From: Bacillota bacterium
Lineage (GTDB): Bacteria > Bacillota > Limnochordia > Darwinibacteriales > DTU012
Assembly: GCA_012837335.1 (NCBI GenBank)
Contig: DURM01000065.1
Span: forward strand, 1-36,860
Direction: 5' to 3'
Length of the DNA: 36,860 nt
Each line of letters starts with the position of its first letter. Position 1 is the stretch's first letter. The translations under genes were made by a program, and so were the position numbers. A model generated the notes under the pieces. That model ran no database searches and was not told the DNA's origin. It worked only from the letters and a program-made list of their open reading frames with translations. This document shows, one piece after another, positions 9,149-17,446 of this stretch.

Positions 9149-11422
9149 ATGATACAGTGGTTCAAATCTATATTTGAGAAAACTCTACCGCGATTTGCAG
9201 TTAAATATCCCTGGCTTGTGTTGATAGTTTTTGTCTTGGTCACCGGCTTTTTTGGCTACCAGCTGACGAACATTTATGTCGATACTGATGTAACCAAACT
9301 CACTACCGGAAGTGAGGAGGAAACGCGGGCAATTGAAACCGCCGCCCGTGATTTCACTGTCGGCGATCCTCTGTATTTGATTCTGAAAGGAGACATGAAC
9401 GATCCCCAAGTTCTCCAGAAAGCAAATAACTTGATTTCTGAAATCAGAGGACACAAGGATGTCTTTGAAGTTATCAGTCCATTTGACACATCCTATTTCG
9501 GACTAGCCGGCTTTATGGTGCAGAGCATACCCGTTGCGCCGCAGGTTCCAGCAACTGAAGCAGAAGTCAAGGCGTTTCGCCAGCGGCTGGCTCAAAGTCC
9601 TAACGGCAAGCGGATGATCAGCGCAGACAGCGAAGCCATGCTGATCGAACTCTACATTTATGGAAGCTATTCCAGCCGGGGCAAGCGGGCTGTAAAAGAA
9701 CTCGAAAAACTCCTAACCACTGAGTGGGGTTCGGATCAGTTTAATATGACGGGTACCAGCTACATAACCCACGCGATGGATCAAAGCATCAGGCGGGACG
9801 CCTTTGTGTTATTTCCCATTGCAGCTTTGATTGTGGTGATAGTCTTAATCCTAAGCTTCCGCAGCTGGCTGGGCTTTTTGATCCCCGGTGCTACAGTATT
9901 AGTCTCCATGGTGATCACGATGGGACTGATGGCTTGGTTGGATTTTCCGATCACCCTTGTCAGTGTGATTATGCCGGTAATTCTAATCGTAATCGGATCA
10001 GCTGACGGAATTCATATTCTGCACAAATATCAGGAGGAGTTGGGGCGGAATTCAGCGTCTAAAAATGAGATTGTCGCTCGTGTAATGGAGAAAATGGTGC
10101 CTCCCTGCACTATGACATCGGTAACCACAGCGGTGGGATTGATTTCACTGCGCACTTCAACGGTGATACCGGTTAAGGATTTTGGTACATTCTCCGGTAT
10201 TGGTGTTATGGTTGCTTATGTGTTTACACTGCTGGGAATACCGGCCCTTTTGGCTGTGTTTCCTGAGCCGAAGCGCTTGAGCAGAGAGGCAAAACAGGAA
10301 ACTTACTGGGATACAATTTTCCTCGCTAAACTAGCCAGATGGGTGATGCGGCACAGTAAGACAGTGGCAGTAATCGGTACAGCAGTTTTTGTTATAATGG
10401 CGTTGGGACTGCCGCGGATAACTGTTGAAGCCAATATTGCCCGCTACTTCCGGAAATCCAGCGATGCAGCGGAAGGTATTCGAGTCTATGAGCAGTATTT
10501 TGGCGGCTCCCAGCAGGTCTTGATTGTGGTGGATACTCACCAAGCCCAAGGTGCTTTGAATCCGCAGTTTTTGCCTACAATTGATGAATTAGAGCAGTAT
10601 GCGCAGACGGTGCCGCTGGTGACTCATACCTGGTCCATGGCATCGCTGGCCAGAGACTTAAGTCCCGATGGACAGCTGCAGCCGAATTTGGTTCCCTTAG
10701 CCTATCAGCAGCTGCCTAGAACCCTAACCAGTGTGTTTGTAAGCCGCAATCAGCAGCAGAAAGCAATGATCTACGCTTGGCTGCGCAGCAGCGATACAAC
10801 TCAGCTGGCCAATAACTTAATCTCCTTGGAAACGGGATTAAAGGAGCGGCTCCCGGAAGGGTATACGGTCACCGTCTCGGGACTTCCAAAGATTATTCAG
10901 CACCATATGCAGCGCTTTTCCGAAAGTCAAGTATCCAGTGTTCTTTGGTCAACTTTAGCTGTTTTGGCGCTGTTGATAATCTTTACGCGTTCGTTTTTAG
11001 AAGGATGCATCTCCGTGATCCCACTGATCTTTACCATAGTCATTAATTTTGGTGTTATGGGTTGGCTTGGACTGCCGTTGGATGCGGCTACAGTATTAAT
11101 CGGCAGTATTGCCATCGGAATGGGAATCGACTATTCGATTCACTACATCAGTCGGGTCAACAGCGAGGTTAAGGCAGGAAAAAATCTGATGGATGCCTGC
11201 GAAATAGCCATCAGCACCGCGGGTCATGCCATTATGATCAATGCTGCTACCCTGATTGCCGGATTTTTGATGCTCTGCTTTTCTACTTTTTCCATTCTTA
11301 TGGTGTTTGGCGTGCTGATGGCCTTGGCCATGGGTATCAGCTGCATTGCAACAGTAACGGTTTTGCCCGTTATGCTGCAGATATTAAGAAATAAATTCTC
11401 AAGGAGGGTTCACAGTGCTTGA
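9149..11422 (+). CDS. RND/MMPL-family transporter (HAE3-like)
   Basis: 757 residues from ATG 9149 with AAAGGA 8 bases upstream; a TTG at 9143 is too close to that site. The layout is two repeats, each with one membrane segment, a large extracytoplasmic loop and a five-helix block. Segment 1 is near residues 20-42, the first block is about 215-360, segment 7 about 400-425, and the second block about 610-745. Signatures include IVIGSADGIHILHKYQEE in repeat 1 and the matching IGMGIDYSIHYISRV in repeat 2. It probably exports a hydrophobic compound using the proton gradient; the substrate is unknown. The 3' end overlaps araA by 8 bases, an unexpected coupling to sugar metabolism. Confidence 0.88.
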   Translation: MIQWFKSIFEKTLPRFAVKYPWLVLIVFVLVTGFFGYQLTNIYVDTDVTKLTTGSEEETRAIETAARDFTVGDPLYLILKGDMNDPQVLQKANNLISEIRGHKDVFEVISPFDTSYFGLAGFMVQSIPVAPQVPATEAEVKAFRQRLAQSPNGKRMISADSEAMLIELYIYGSYSSRGKRAVKELEKLLTTEWGSDQFNMTGTSYITHAMDQSIRRDAFVLFPIAALIVVIVLILSFRSWLGFLIPGATVLVSMVITMGLMAWLDFPITLVSVIMPVILIVIGSADGIHILHKYQEELGRNSASKNEIVARVMEKMVPPCTMTSVTTAVGLISLRTSTVIPVKDFGTFSGIGVMVAYVFTLLGIPALLAVFPEPKRLSREAKQETYWDTIFLAKLARWVMRHSKTVAVIGTAVFVIMALGLPRITVEANIARYFRKSSDAAEGIRVYEQYFGGSQQVLIVVDTHQAQGALNPQFLPTIDELEQYAQTVPLVTHTWSMASLARDLSPDGQLQPNLVPLAYQQLPRTLTSVFVSRNQQQKAMIYAWLRSSDTTQLANNLISLETGLKERLPEGYTVTVSGLPKIIQHHMQRFSESQVSSVLWSTLAVLALLIIFTRSFLEGCISVIPLIFTIVINFGVMGWLGLPLDAATVLIGSIAIGMGIDYSIHYISRVNSEVKAGKNLMDACEIAISTAGHAIMINAATLIAGFLMLCFSTFSILMVFGVLMALAMGISCIATVTVLPVMLQILRNKFSRRVHSA

Positions 11423-12902
11423 TTTAAAACAGTATGAAGTGTGGTTTGTCACAGGAAGTCAGCATCTTTATGGGGACGACACTTTAAAGCAGGTTGACGA
11501 GCATTCACAGCAGATCGTAAACGCGCTCAACGCGTCCGGAAAGCTTCCAGTTAGAGTTGTCTTTAAACCGGTGCTGACTAATCAGGAAGCAATTACCAGA
11601 CTTTGCTTGGAAGCCAATATTGCGGAAAACTGCATCGGTCTAATTACATGGATGCACACCTTTTCGCCGGCGAAGATGTGGATTAACGGTCTCAAGCGAC
11701 TGCAGAAGCCGCTCGTGCATCTGCACACCCAGTTTAACCGGGACATTCCCTGGCAGGAAATTGATATGGACTTTATGAACCTCAACCAATCTGCCCATGG
11801 AGATAGGGAATTCGGGTTTATTGTTACCCGGTTAGGCATTGACCGCAAAGTCATTGTTGGCCACTGGCAGGATCCGGAAGTTGAACAGGATCTGGCAGAT
11901 TGGATGCGGGCTGCCTTGGGCTGGCACGAGATGCAGAATGTTAAAATTGCCAGATTTGGCGACAATATGCGGGAAGTGGCAGTTACCGAAGGTAATAAAG
12001 TCGGTTCTCAAGTAGAGTTCGGCTTTGCTGTAGATGGGTACGGCCTTGGTGATCTGCTTGCAGTGCTCAACCAGGTAACAGATGCCGAAGTTGAGGAACT
12101 GCTTGCTGTTTATGATCAGGAGTATCAGCTGATGGACAGCTTAAAACCTGGCGGTGAATACCGTGGTGCCCTGGCTGAACAAGCGAAATACGAACTGGCC
12201 ATTGAGAGATTCCTCAAGCAGGGCGGCTATACCGGATTTACAACTACTTTTGAAAATCTTCATGGATTAGAACAGCTGCCTGGATTGGCTGTCCAGCGCT
12301 TGATGAAAAAAGGATACGGTTTTGGAGCAGAGGGAGATTGGAAAACTGCAGCGCTGCTGAGAGTCATGAAAGTAATGGCAACCGGCTTAGAAGGCGGCAC
12401 CTCCTTCATGGAAGACTATACCTATCACTTGGAACCCGGCAATATGCGGATTTTAGGTGCTCATATGCTGGAAGTCTGCGAAACGATGGCAGCTGATCAA
12501 CCTACACTGGAAGTCCATCCGCTTTCCATCGGAGGTAAAAACGACCCGGTTCGCTCTCTCTTTACGGCACCTCCTGGACCGGCAGTTGCTGTGACTTTAG
12601 TAGATTTGGGACACCGCTACCGCATGATCGTCAATAAGGTAGAAGTTGTGGAATCGGAAGAGCTGCCAAAGCTGCCAGTGGCGCGGGCGCTGTGGATTCC
12701 AAAGCCAGATCTGAAAACAGCGGCAGCTGCTTGGATCCTGGCAGGAGGAGCGCATCATACCAGCTTCAGTCAGGCTCTGACTGTACAGCAGATGGTTGAT
12801 TTTGCAGAGATAGCCGGAGTTGAGTGCATGGTTATCGATGAATCTACCGATTTGAACCAGTTCAAGAAGGAACTGCGCTGGAACCAAGCTTATTACGGAT
12901 AA
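11415..12902 (+). CDS. araA: L-arabinose isomerase
   Basis: 495 residues, the standard length. It interconverts L-arabinose and L-ribulose using Mn2+. Motifs include the N-terminal YEVWFVTGSQHLYG, TWMHTFSPAKMWI, the metal-site glutamates in FTTTFENLHG and FMEDYTYHLEPG, GYGFGAEGDWKTAALL, and the C-terminal histidines in GGAHHTSFS. The start is GTG 11415 with AAGGAGG at 11401-11407. It overlaps the last codons of the RND gene (GTGCTTGA shared), so translation is likely coupled. It is the last gene of its operon and ends at a strong terminator. Its partners araB and araD lie upstream on a separate transcript. Confidence 0.97.
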   Translation: MLDLKQYEVWFVTGSQHLYGDDTLKQVDEHSQQIVNALNASGKLPVRVVFKPVLTNQEAITRLCLEANIAENCIGLITWMHTFSPAKMWINGLKRLQKPLVHLHTQFNRDIPWQEIDMDFMNLNQSAHGDREFGFIVTRLGIDRKVIVGHWQDPEVEQDLADWMRAALGWHEMQNVKIARFGDNMREVAVTEGNKVGSQVEFGFAVDGYGLGDLLAVLNQVTDAEVEELLAVYDQEYQLMDSLKPGGEYRGALAEQAKYELAIERFLKQGGYTGFTTTFENLHGLEQLPGLAVQRLMKKGYGFGAEGDWKTAALLRVMKVMATGLEGGTSFMEDYTYHLEPGNMRILGAHMLEVCETMAADQPTLEVHPLSIGGKNDPVRSLFTAPPGPAVAVTLVDLGHRYRMIVNKVEVVESEELPKLPVARALWIPKPDLKTAAAAWILAGGAHHTSFSQALTVQQMVDFAEIAGVECMVIDESTDLNQFKKELRWNQAYYG

Positions 12903-12910
12903 ATTTACCT

Positions 12911-12950
12911 GCAAAATAACCCCTTAAGTCGAGGGGTTATTTTGCTTTTG
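12911..12950 (+). terminator. Intrinsic terminator after araA
   Basis: GCAAAATAACCCC at 12911-12923 pairs with GGGGTTATTTTGC at 12933-12945, a 13-bp perfect stem with a 9-base loop, followed by TTTTG. Confidence 0.9.
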
Positions 12951-12966
12951 CAGGAAATGTTTGGTT

Positions 12967-12994
12967 TTAAGGAGAAATTGTTAAGGAGAGATTG
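12967..12994 (+). repeat. Tandem duplicated ribosome-site segment
   Basis: TTAAGGAGAAATTG (12967-12980) is followed at once by TTAAGGAGAGATTG (12981-12994), 13 of 14 bases identical. Each unit carries an AAGGAG core. The second is 6 bases before the ATG of the FIST gene. Confidence 0.75.
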
Positions 12995-14113
12995 ATGCAG
13001 GGGGGGTTAGGTGTGCAGATAAGAATTGGAATCAGTCAAGAACACAAGGAAAAAGCAGCTGTTGCCCAAGCTTTAGCGGAGAGCAGATCCGAATCCCGAC
13101 TCCCCGATTTAACGATCCTATTTTATGCCGGCGATTACGATCTGCGGGCTGTTTGGGAAGCCTGCAGTGATATTTTAAATCACTCACCTTTTATTGGCGG
13201 CCAGGTTGGCGCGATCTTTACTATGGACCGGATATTCCGGCAGGGTGTCGCTGCCTTAAGCGTGTATGGTGTTAAGGCGCAAACCAGAATTACGCCGGTG
13301 GATATCACTAGAGCTTACCGGGAAGGTCAAGAATTAGGTGCGTCGTTTGTCGAAGACAGCGTCCAGGAGGGAGCAGTGTTGATGCTGCCCCATGTGCACA
13401 ACTACAAATTATCCGCTTTGATTAGAGGCATCTATTCGAATCTTGGACCCAGCTTCCAGTATTTTGGCGCCGGAACGGTCAGCCAGTTTACTGAAGCCGG
13501 ATACACGGACGAAGGAGTTGCTCTGGCCTTGGTTGAAGAAGCTTATTTTACCCAAGGTGTGGGGCATGGCTGGATGCCTTTAGGCGAACCGATGCTGATC
13601 ACCAGAGCTGAGCGGAACAGGATCTATGAGCTGGATGGCCAGCCGGCTGTGCAGCGCTACTGCGCTGTTGTGCGGGAGATGCTCGATCAGGAGATTGATA
13701 TTACCGGACATAAGTTTCAGCTGGGCATTCCCTGCGGAAGCGGGGATTATGTAGTCCGTGACATTATTGAAGTGGAGGATCAGGCTTTGGTCTGCGTAAC
13801 GGAGATCCCGCCGAAATCAATGGTGAGCTTGATGACTACCAGCATTCCAGCTCTGCCGGCAGTGGCCAAGAGAATCACTGAAGAAACCTTAGACCAGCAT
13901 CCTGAGCCTAAATTCGCGATTATGTTCGACTGCGTAAGCCGAGAGCGGCTGCAGAAGGATTCGTTTATTCTGGAGACTCAAAATATCTACCGCGTACTTG
14001 GAGATTTACCGGCGCTGGGAGTATTAACATTTGGGGAAATCAGCAGCAGTTTTGGAATCCCGCTCTACCACAACAAAGCCCTGTCAGTCACTATCGGAGG
14101 TGAGGGCAGATGA
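12995..14113 (+). CDS. FIST-domain sensory protein (FIST N and FIST C)
   Basis: 372 residues from ATG 12995, with AAGGAG 6 bases upstream; a TTG at 12992 or a GTG at 13013 could also start it. The N-terminal two thirds match the FIST pattern (DLTILFYAGDYD, then HSPFIGGQVGAIFT, then GASFVEDS), and the rest resembles FIST_C (IPCGSGDYVVRDI, ALPAVAKRITEETL, GDLPALGVLTFGEI). FIST domains are thought to bind small ligands such as amino acids and are usually linked to signalling outputs. Here the output is on a separate chain: the stop overlaps the next ATG (ATGA), so the FIST protein and the PAS-GGDEF-HD-GYP protein are probably made together and may form a sensor-effector pair. Confidence 0.88.
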   Translation: MQGGLGVQIRIGISQEHKEKAAVAQALAESRSESRLPDLTILFYAGDYDLRAVWEACSDILNHSPFIGGQVGAIFTMDRIFRQGVAALSVYGVKAQTRITPVDITRAYREGQELGASFVEDSVQEGAVLMLPHVHNYKLSALIRGIYSNLGPSFQYFGAGTVSQFTEAGYTDEGVALALVEEAYFTQGVGHGWMPLGEPMLITRAERNRIYELDGQPAVQRYCAVVREMLDQEIDITGHKFQLGIPCGSGDYVVRDIIEVEDQALVCVTEIPPKSMVSLMTTSIPALPAVAKRITEETLDQHPEPKFAIMFDCVSRERLQKDSFILETQNIYRVLGDLPALGVLTFGEISSSFGIPLYHNKALSVTIGGEGR

Positions 14114-15909
14114 TACCGCAGGCATATGAACTCCTTTTAATCATGGATATTGCTGCTTTTGACAGCGATCTTCCCAGCGAGGAGCTTTTTCAGCAGGTGA
14201 TTGAAAAAGCAAGCCGCCTGCTTGGGGTGCAGAAACTGATTCTGAGCTTAAACGACCCGATTCTGCAGAACTGCAGCGGTTTTTGGGGATTTATGAAGCA
14301 TGAGGATCCCATGGCTGCCACGGCAGAACCTGGGCCGAACAGCTATCTTCATCAGTTTACTAATTCTAGTTCGTATTTATACATGGAAGAGGCTGGGCCT
14401 TTATCGGTGCAGAAACAGCGTTTATACACTATCTTTGCCCGCAGTCTGGAGGACGCCCTTACCCGCAAAAAGATTAAAGAATCGCTGCGGCAGTCCGAAA
14501 AGAAATACCGGGACATTTTGGCAAACATGCAGGAAGGGTATTATGAGATTGATCTTAAGGGCCGCATTGTGTTCTGCAATCAGTCGCTGTACGATTTGTT
14601 AGGCTATGAAGTTGGAGAACTGGCAGGTGTGAATATGCTGACAATCTGCGTTGAACGGCGCAAAGTTTTTCAAATATTCCGCGCTGTTTGGGAGCAGAGG
14701 TCTGCAAAGCGGGTTAATACGATTAAACTCAGGCGTAAAGACGGGTCATTATGCTATGGCGAAGTATCTATCCGCCTGACCAGAAACAGCAGCGGTGAGG
14801 TTGCTGGATTCAGCGGCCTGATCCGGGATATTACGGAGCGGATTCACTACCAAAAGCGGCTGGAGTTTCTCAGCATGCACGATGTGCTGACCGGACTTTA
14901 CAACCGCCGGCACTTTGAAGATTTGATTGTGAAGTATCAGGAATCGACAGATTACCCTATTACAGTGATTGCCGCGGATTTAGATGGATTGAAGATCATT
15001 AATGACAGCATGGGCCATCCCTGCGGTGATATGGTGCTGAGAGCCTTTGCTAAGATCCTTCGGGACGGTGTAAAAGGCAGGGGGGCAGCGGCCCGTCTCG
15101 GCGGTGATGAATTCGGAGTAATAATTCCCAGGTGCAGCAGCAAGCAGGCAGAGATTTTTATGGAGAAGGTTCGCCGCGCAGTTGATGACTACAATCAGGA
15201 GAATCCGACGCTGCCTTTAAGCATTTCCATGGGCAGCGCCACAACGGAAGATGATTCTGTTTCTCTGACGGAACTCTACCGCATTGCCGATGATCGGATG
15301 CTCCACGATAAGCTGTATCGCAGTGTAAGCATGAAATCTGAGATTGTAAATATTCTCATGGCTGCGCTGGCGGAAAGAGATTATGTCACACACGGCCATG
15401 CCGCGCGCATGGAGGTGATCTGCGAGGCGATTGCTAAAAAACTTCAGCTTTCCGAAGCGCAGATCGCTGACCTTGCTCTTTTAGTCAAAGTGCACGATTT
15501 AGGCAAGGTGGGCATTCCCGATAGTATCCTGACAAAACCCGGGAAATTATCCGATGCGGACTGGAAAATAATGAGGCAGCATCCAGAAAAAGGCTATCGG
15601 ATTGCAACTTCCTCGCCGCATTTAGCCGGAATATCTCGCTTAATTCTCTGCCACCATGAGCGGTGGGATGGCAGTGGTTATCCGCTGGGATTGGCGGGGG
15701 AGGAGATTCCCATTGAGTGTCGAATTTTAGCTATTGCTGATGCATACGATGCTATGACGAGTTTTCGTCCTTATCGAGAGCAGATTACCCATGAAGAAGC
15801 GATCGGAGAAATTATTGATAACGCCGGCAGTCAATTTGATCCGCATTTGGTTGAAATTGCTGTTCCTATTCTCAATGAACTTCACAGTGGAGTAAAGCTG
15901 TTTAAGTAA
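14110..15909 (+). CDS. PAS-GGDEF-HD-GYP cyclic-di-GMP protein
   Basis: 599 residues. Order: an N-terminal segment of unclear fold (1-120), PAS (about 130-245; QEGYYEIDLKGRIVFCNQSL), GGDEF (about 255-405; intact GGDEF at 331-335), and HD-GYP (about 420-590; HDLGKVGIPD at 462-471 and HHERWDGSGYP at 515-525). Both the cyclase loop and the phosphodiesterase metal and GYP motifs are intact, so it may both make and degrade c-di-GMP. No RxxD inhibitory site is seen at the usual spacing before GGDEF. No membrane segment is visible, so it should be cytosolic. It overlaps the FIST gene by 4 bases, which points to FIST input as well as PAS input. Confidence 0.93.
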   Translation: MIPQAYELLLIMDIAAFDSDLPSEELFQQVIEKASRLLGVQKLILSLNDPILQNCSGFWGFMKHEDPMAATAEPGPNSYLHQFTNSSSYLYMEEAGPLSVQKQRLYTIFARSLEDALTRKKIKESLRQSEKKYRDILANMQEGYYEIDLKGRIVFCNQSLYDLLGYEVGELAGVNMLTICVERRKVFQIFRAVWEQRSAKRVNTIKLRRKDGSLCYGEVSIRLTRNSSGEVAGFSGLIRDITERIHYQKRLEFLSMHDVLTGLYNRRHFEDLIVKYQESTDYPITVIAADLDGLKIINDSMGHPCGDMVLRAFAKILRDGVKGRGAAARLGGDEFGVIIPRCSSKQAEIFMEKVRRAVDDYNQENPTLPLSISMGSATTEDDSVSLTELYRIADDRMLHDKLYRSVSMKSEIVNILMAALAERDYVTHGHAARMEVICEAIAKKLQLSEAQIADLALLVKVHDLGKVGIPDSILTKPGKLSDADWKIMRQHPEKGYRIATSSPHLAGISRLILCHHERWDGSGYPLGLAGEEIPIECRILAIADAYDAMTSFRPYREQITHEEAIGEIIDNAGSQFDPHLVEIAVPILNELHSGVKLFK

Positions 15910-15964
15910 TTTACGGACATAATGTACAAACAAGTCGCGACTATTGTTAGCGGGAGGGATCTTG

Positions 15965-16747
15965 GTGCATCTCGCTAAACGCAGGATTTCAGCAGCAATT
16001 TTAGTAATCTGTTTACTCACTGTGGGATTAGTACTGACTGCAGAAAAAACTCAAGCTGAGTACCGTGTTAATCCATACTGGTACCGCATTATTGGCGGAA
16101 GACCAAATTGGGATGTAATTGTACTTGATCGCGTGCGCGAAAAGGACAGTCCCTATTACTGCAGCAGATTATCTATTCCGGTGATTCACGGCATAAAAGA
16201 CCAGGAGCTGTATGATCAGCTCAACACCATGTTTTACGAGGGAATAGTTCATTTTGACCATGAGATTGAAACCAATACTTACAAGTATCTGGAGGAGCTG
16301 GACGGCCCACCGGAACAGCTGCCCAAGTACACTACCGAAGTGAATTACAAGGTAAATTATAACTCGGGCGGAATTCTCAGCTTGACTGTCAGCTTCAGCC
16401 ACTATTTGGATCGGCACAATAAGTCAGGATTCATGGAAACGGTCAATGTGGATTTGACCACCGGCAGGATTATCGAGTTTACAGACTTGTTCGCAACTGA
16501 AGAGGAGCGAGGTGTTCTGCTAAAAGCAATTAACAGCCAAATCAAACAAAATCCATCGGCTTATTTTGTCAGCGAGATCGAAGCAGGAGATTTGAGCAGC
16601 ATTCAATCCTTTTATATCACAGAAAATCACATCATTGTCTACTTTGATTTAAATGCGATCGGACCGTATACAACTGGCATTCCTGAGTTTTGGTTAGAAT
16701 TAAGCGCAGCGGTCAACGAACTGCGGCAGCACTACGAGGGCAGATGA
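15965..16747 (+). CDS. Exported DUF4163/DUF3298-like protein
   Basis: 260 residues from GTG 15965, with GGGAGG 7 bases upstream; TTG 15962 is a close alternative. The N terminus is a clear signal peptide (basic HLAKRR, hydrophobic core, likely cleavage after TQA, residue about 30). The mature part resembles the DUF4163-DUF3298 arrangement of RsiV-like and PdaC-type proteins: an N-terminal strand-rich half, then VNVDLTTGRIIEFTDLF and a C-terminal IIVYFDLNAIGPYTTGIPEFWL. In that family the C-terminal domain can bind lysozyme or sit beside peptidoglycan enzymes. No sigma-binding segment or membrane anchor is present, so it is not a complete anti-sigma factor. It lies 55 bases after the signalling gene. 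Confidence 0.75.
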   Translation: MHLAKRRISAAILVICLLTVGLVLTAEKTQAEYRVNPYWYRIIGGRPNWDVIVLDRVREKDSPYYCSRLSIPVIHGIKDQELYDQLNTMFYEGIVHFDHEIETNTYKYLEELDGPPEQLPKYTTEVNYKVNYNSGGILSLTVSFSHYLDRHNKSGFMETVNVDLTTGRIIEFTDLFATEEERGVLLKAINSQIKQNPSAYFVSEIEAGDLSSIQSFYITENHIIVYFDLNAIGPYTTGIPEFWLELSAAVNELRQHYEGR

Positions 16748-16775
16748 ATATAAGTGACGATGTTAGAAATTTAAT

Positions 16776-16804
16776 TTGACAAGAGTCCTCTATTATGGTA
16801 TTAT
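16776..16804 (+). promoter_or_regulatory. Sigma-A promoter for the 132-aa gene
   Basis: TTGACA (16776-16781), 17-base spacer, TATTAT (16799-16804). The expected transcript start near 16811 rules out any start codon at 16795 and leaves a leader of about 70 bases before ATG 16882. Confidence 0.75.
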
Positions 16805-16881
16805 TTATAAACAACCAGCTAGAACAGGGAATCTCGATAAACATTGGGAGGTGTACCGCTGCGTCAGAGAGGAGAAAACCT

Positions 16882-17280
16882 ATGAAAAGACATCTGATCA
16901 GTGAGTGGTCTGTTGGAGAGCATTCGGGTCAATTGGCGATTGTTGGACACTCGGAGGGAGACCTGCAGATCGCATTGGAAGTTGCCAATCAGTCCGGTCA
17001 GGGAACAATTCTGTTTTTGTGGGATGAAAGCGATGTATTGGTGCAGGGGGTAACTGAAGTCCTTATTACCAAGCATGGCGAGCTGAAGGATGAGCTGATC
17101 ATTGGGATCGCGATTTCGCGCATGGGCAGTATCGTTTTTGGCTGGAGTCCTTTTGAAGACAATGACTGTGCGCTGATGTTCAGTCAGGGTGAAGAGAAGA
17201 TTTTGATAGCAGAAACGCACGCAGTGGAGTTCTTTAGATGGTTGCGCAGAAGCTTGCAGTTAATAGGAAGAATTGTATAG
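16882..17280 (+). CDS. Unrecognised small protein, 132 aa
   Basis: 132 residues from ATG 16882, with GAGAGGAG 7 bases upstream. The open frame reaches 16795, but that lies inside the promoter. The chain has no signal peptide or membrane segment. It alternates strand-like stretches (GQLAIVGH, TILFLWDES, LIIGIAISRMGSIVFGW) with acidic patches and ends in a basic helix (FFRWLRRSLQLIGRIV). I do not recognise the family. Its own strong promoter, and the terminator after it, suggest a single-gene unit. Confidence 0.7.
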   Translation: MKRHLISEWSVGEHSGQLAIVGHSEGDLQIALEVANQSGQGTILFLWDESDVLVQGVTEVLITKHGELKDELIIGIAISRMGSIVFGWSPFEDNDCALMFSQGEEKILIAETHAVEFFRWLRRSLQLIGRIV

Positions 17281-17307
17281 TTAACATAAGCTGCAGGAGG
17301 AAAATTG

Positions 17308-17355
17308 ATGCTTGAATTTTGGGATATAGACCTTGTTCTCTCACAGGAAAGCTGA
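17308..17355 (+). CDS. Possible 15-codon leader peptide
   Basis: ATG 17308 has a full AGGAGG at 17296-17301 (6-base spacer) and encodes MLEFWDIDLVLSQES before TGA 17353-17355. Codons for DLV form the left arm of the terminator at 17328-17370, so ribosomes on this frame would hinder the hairpin. It could control read-through into gpsA, or be a remnant of a lost gene. There is no run of one amino acid as in classical attenuators. Confidence 0.3.
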   Translation: MLEFWDIDLVLSQES

Positions 17356-17376
17356 TGGGAAACAAGGTCTTTTTTG
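17328..17376 (+). terminator. Terminator with long loop between the 132-aa gene and gpsA
   Basis: AGACCTTGTT at 17328-17337 pairs exactly with AACAAGGTCT at 17361-17370, followed by TTTTTG. The loop is 23 bases, longer than usual, and contains the end of the small frame. Confidence 0.65.
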
Positions 17377-17385
17377 TGTTATAAT
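17377..17385 (+). promoter_or_regulatory. Extended -10 promoter for gpsA
   Basis: TGT-TATAAT at 17377-17385 is a consensus extended -10, placed directly after the terminator T run. No good -35 is seen, as is common for extended -10 promoters. It gives a leader of about 55 bases. Confidence 0.55.
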
Positions 17386-17446
17386 TAGATGGTAATTATG
17401 GACATCATAGATAAATGCTGATTACCGATGAGAAAGGAGCAGTTAT

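Noticed and set aside
15965-16747. Anti-sigma factor of RsiV type
   Set aside because: The domain resembles DUF3298 proteins, but there is a cleavable signal peptide and no cytoplasmic sigma-binding segment, and no sigma gene is adjacent.
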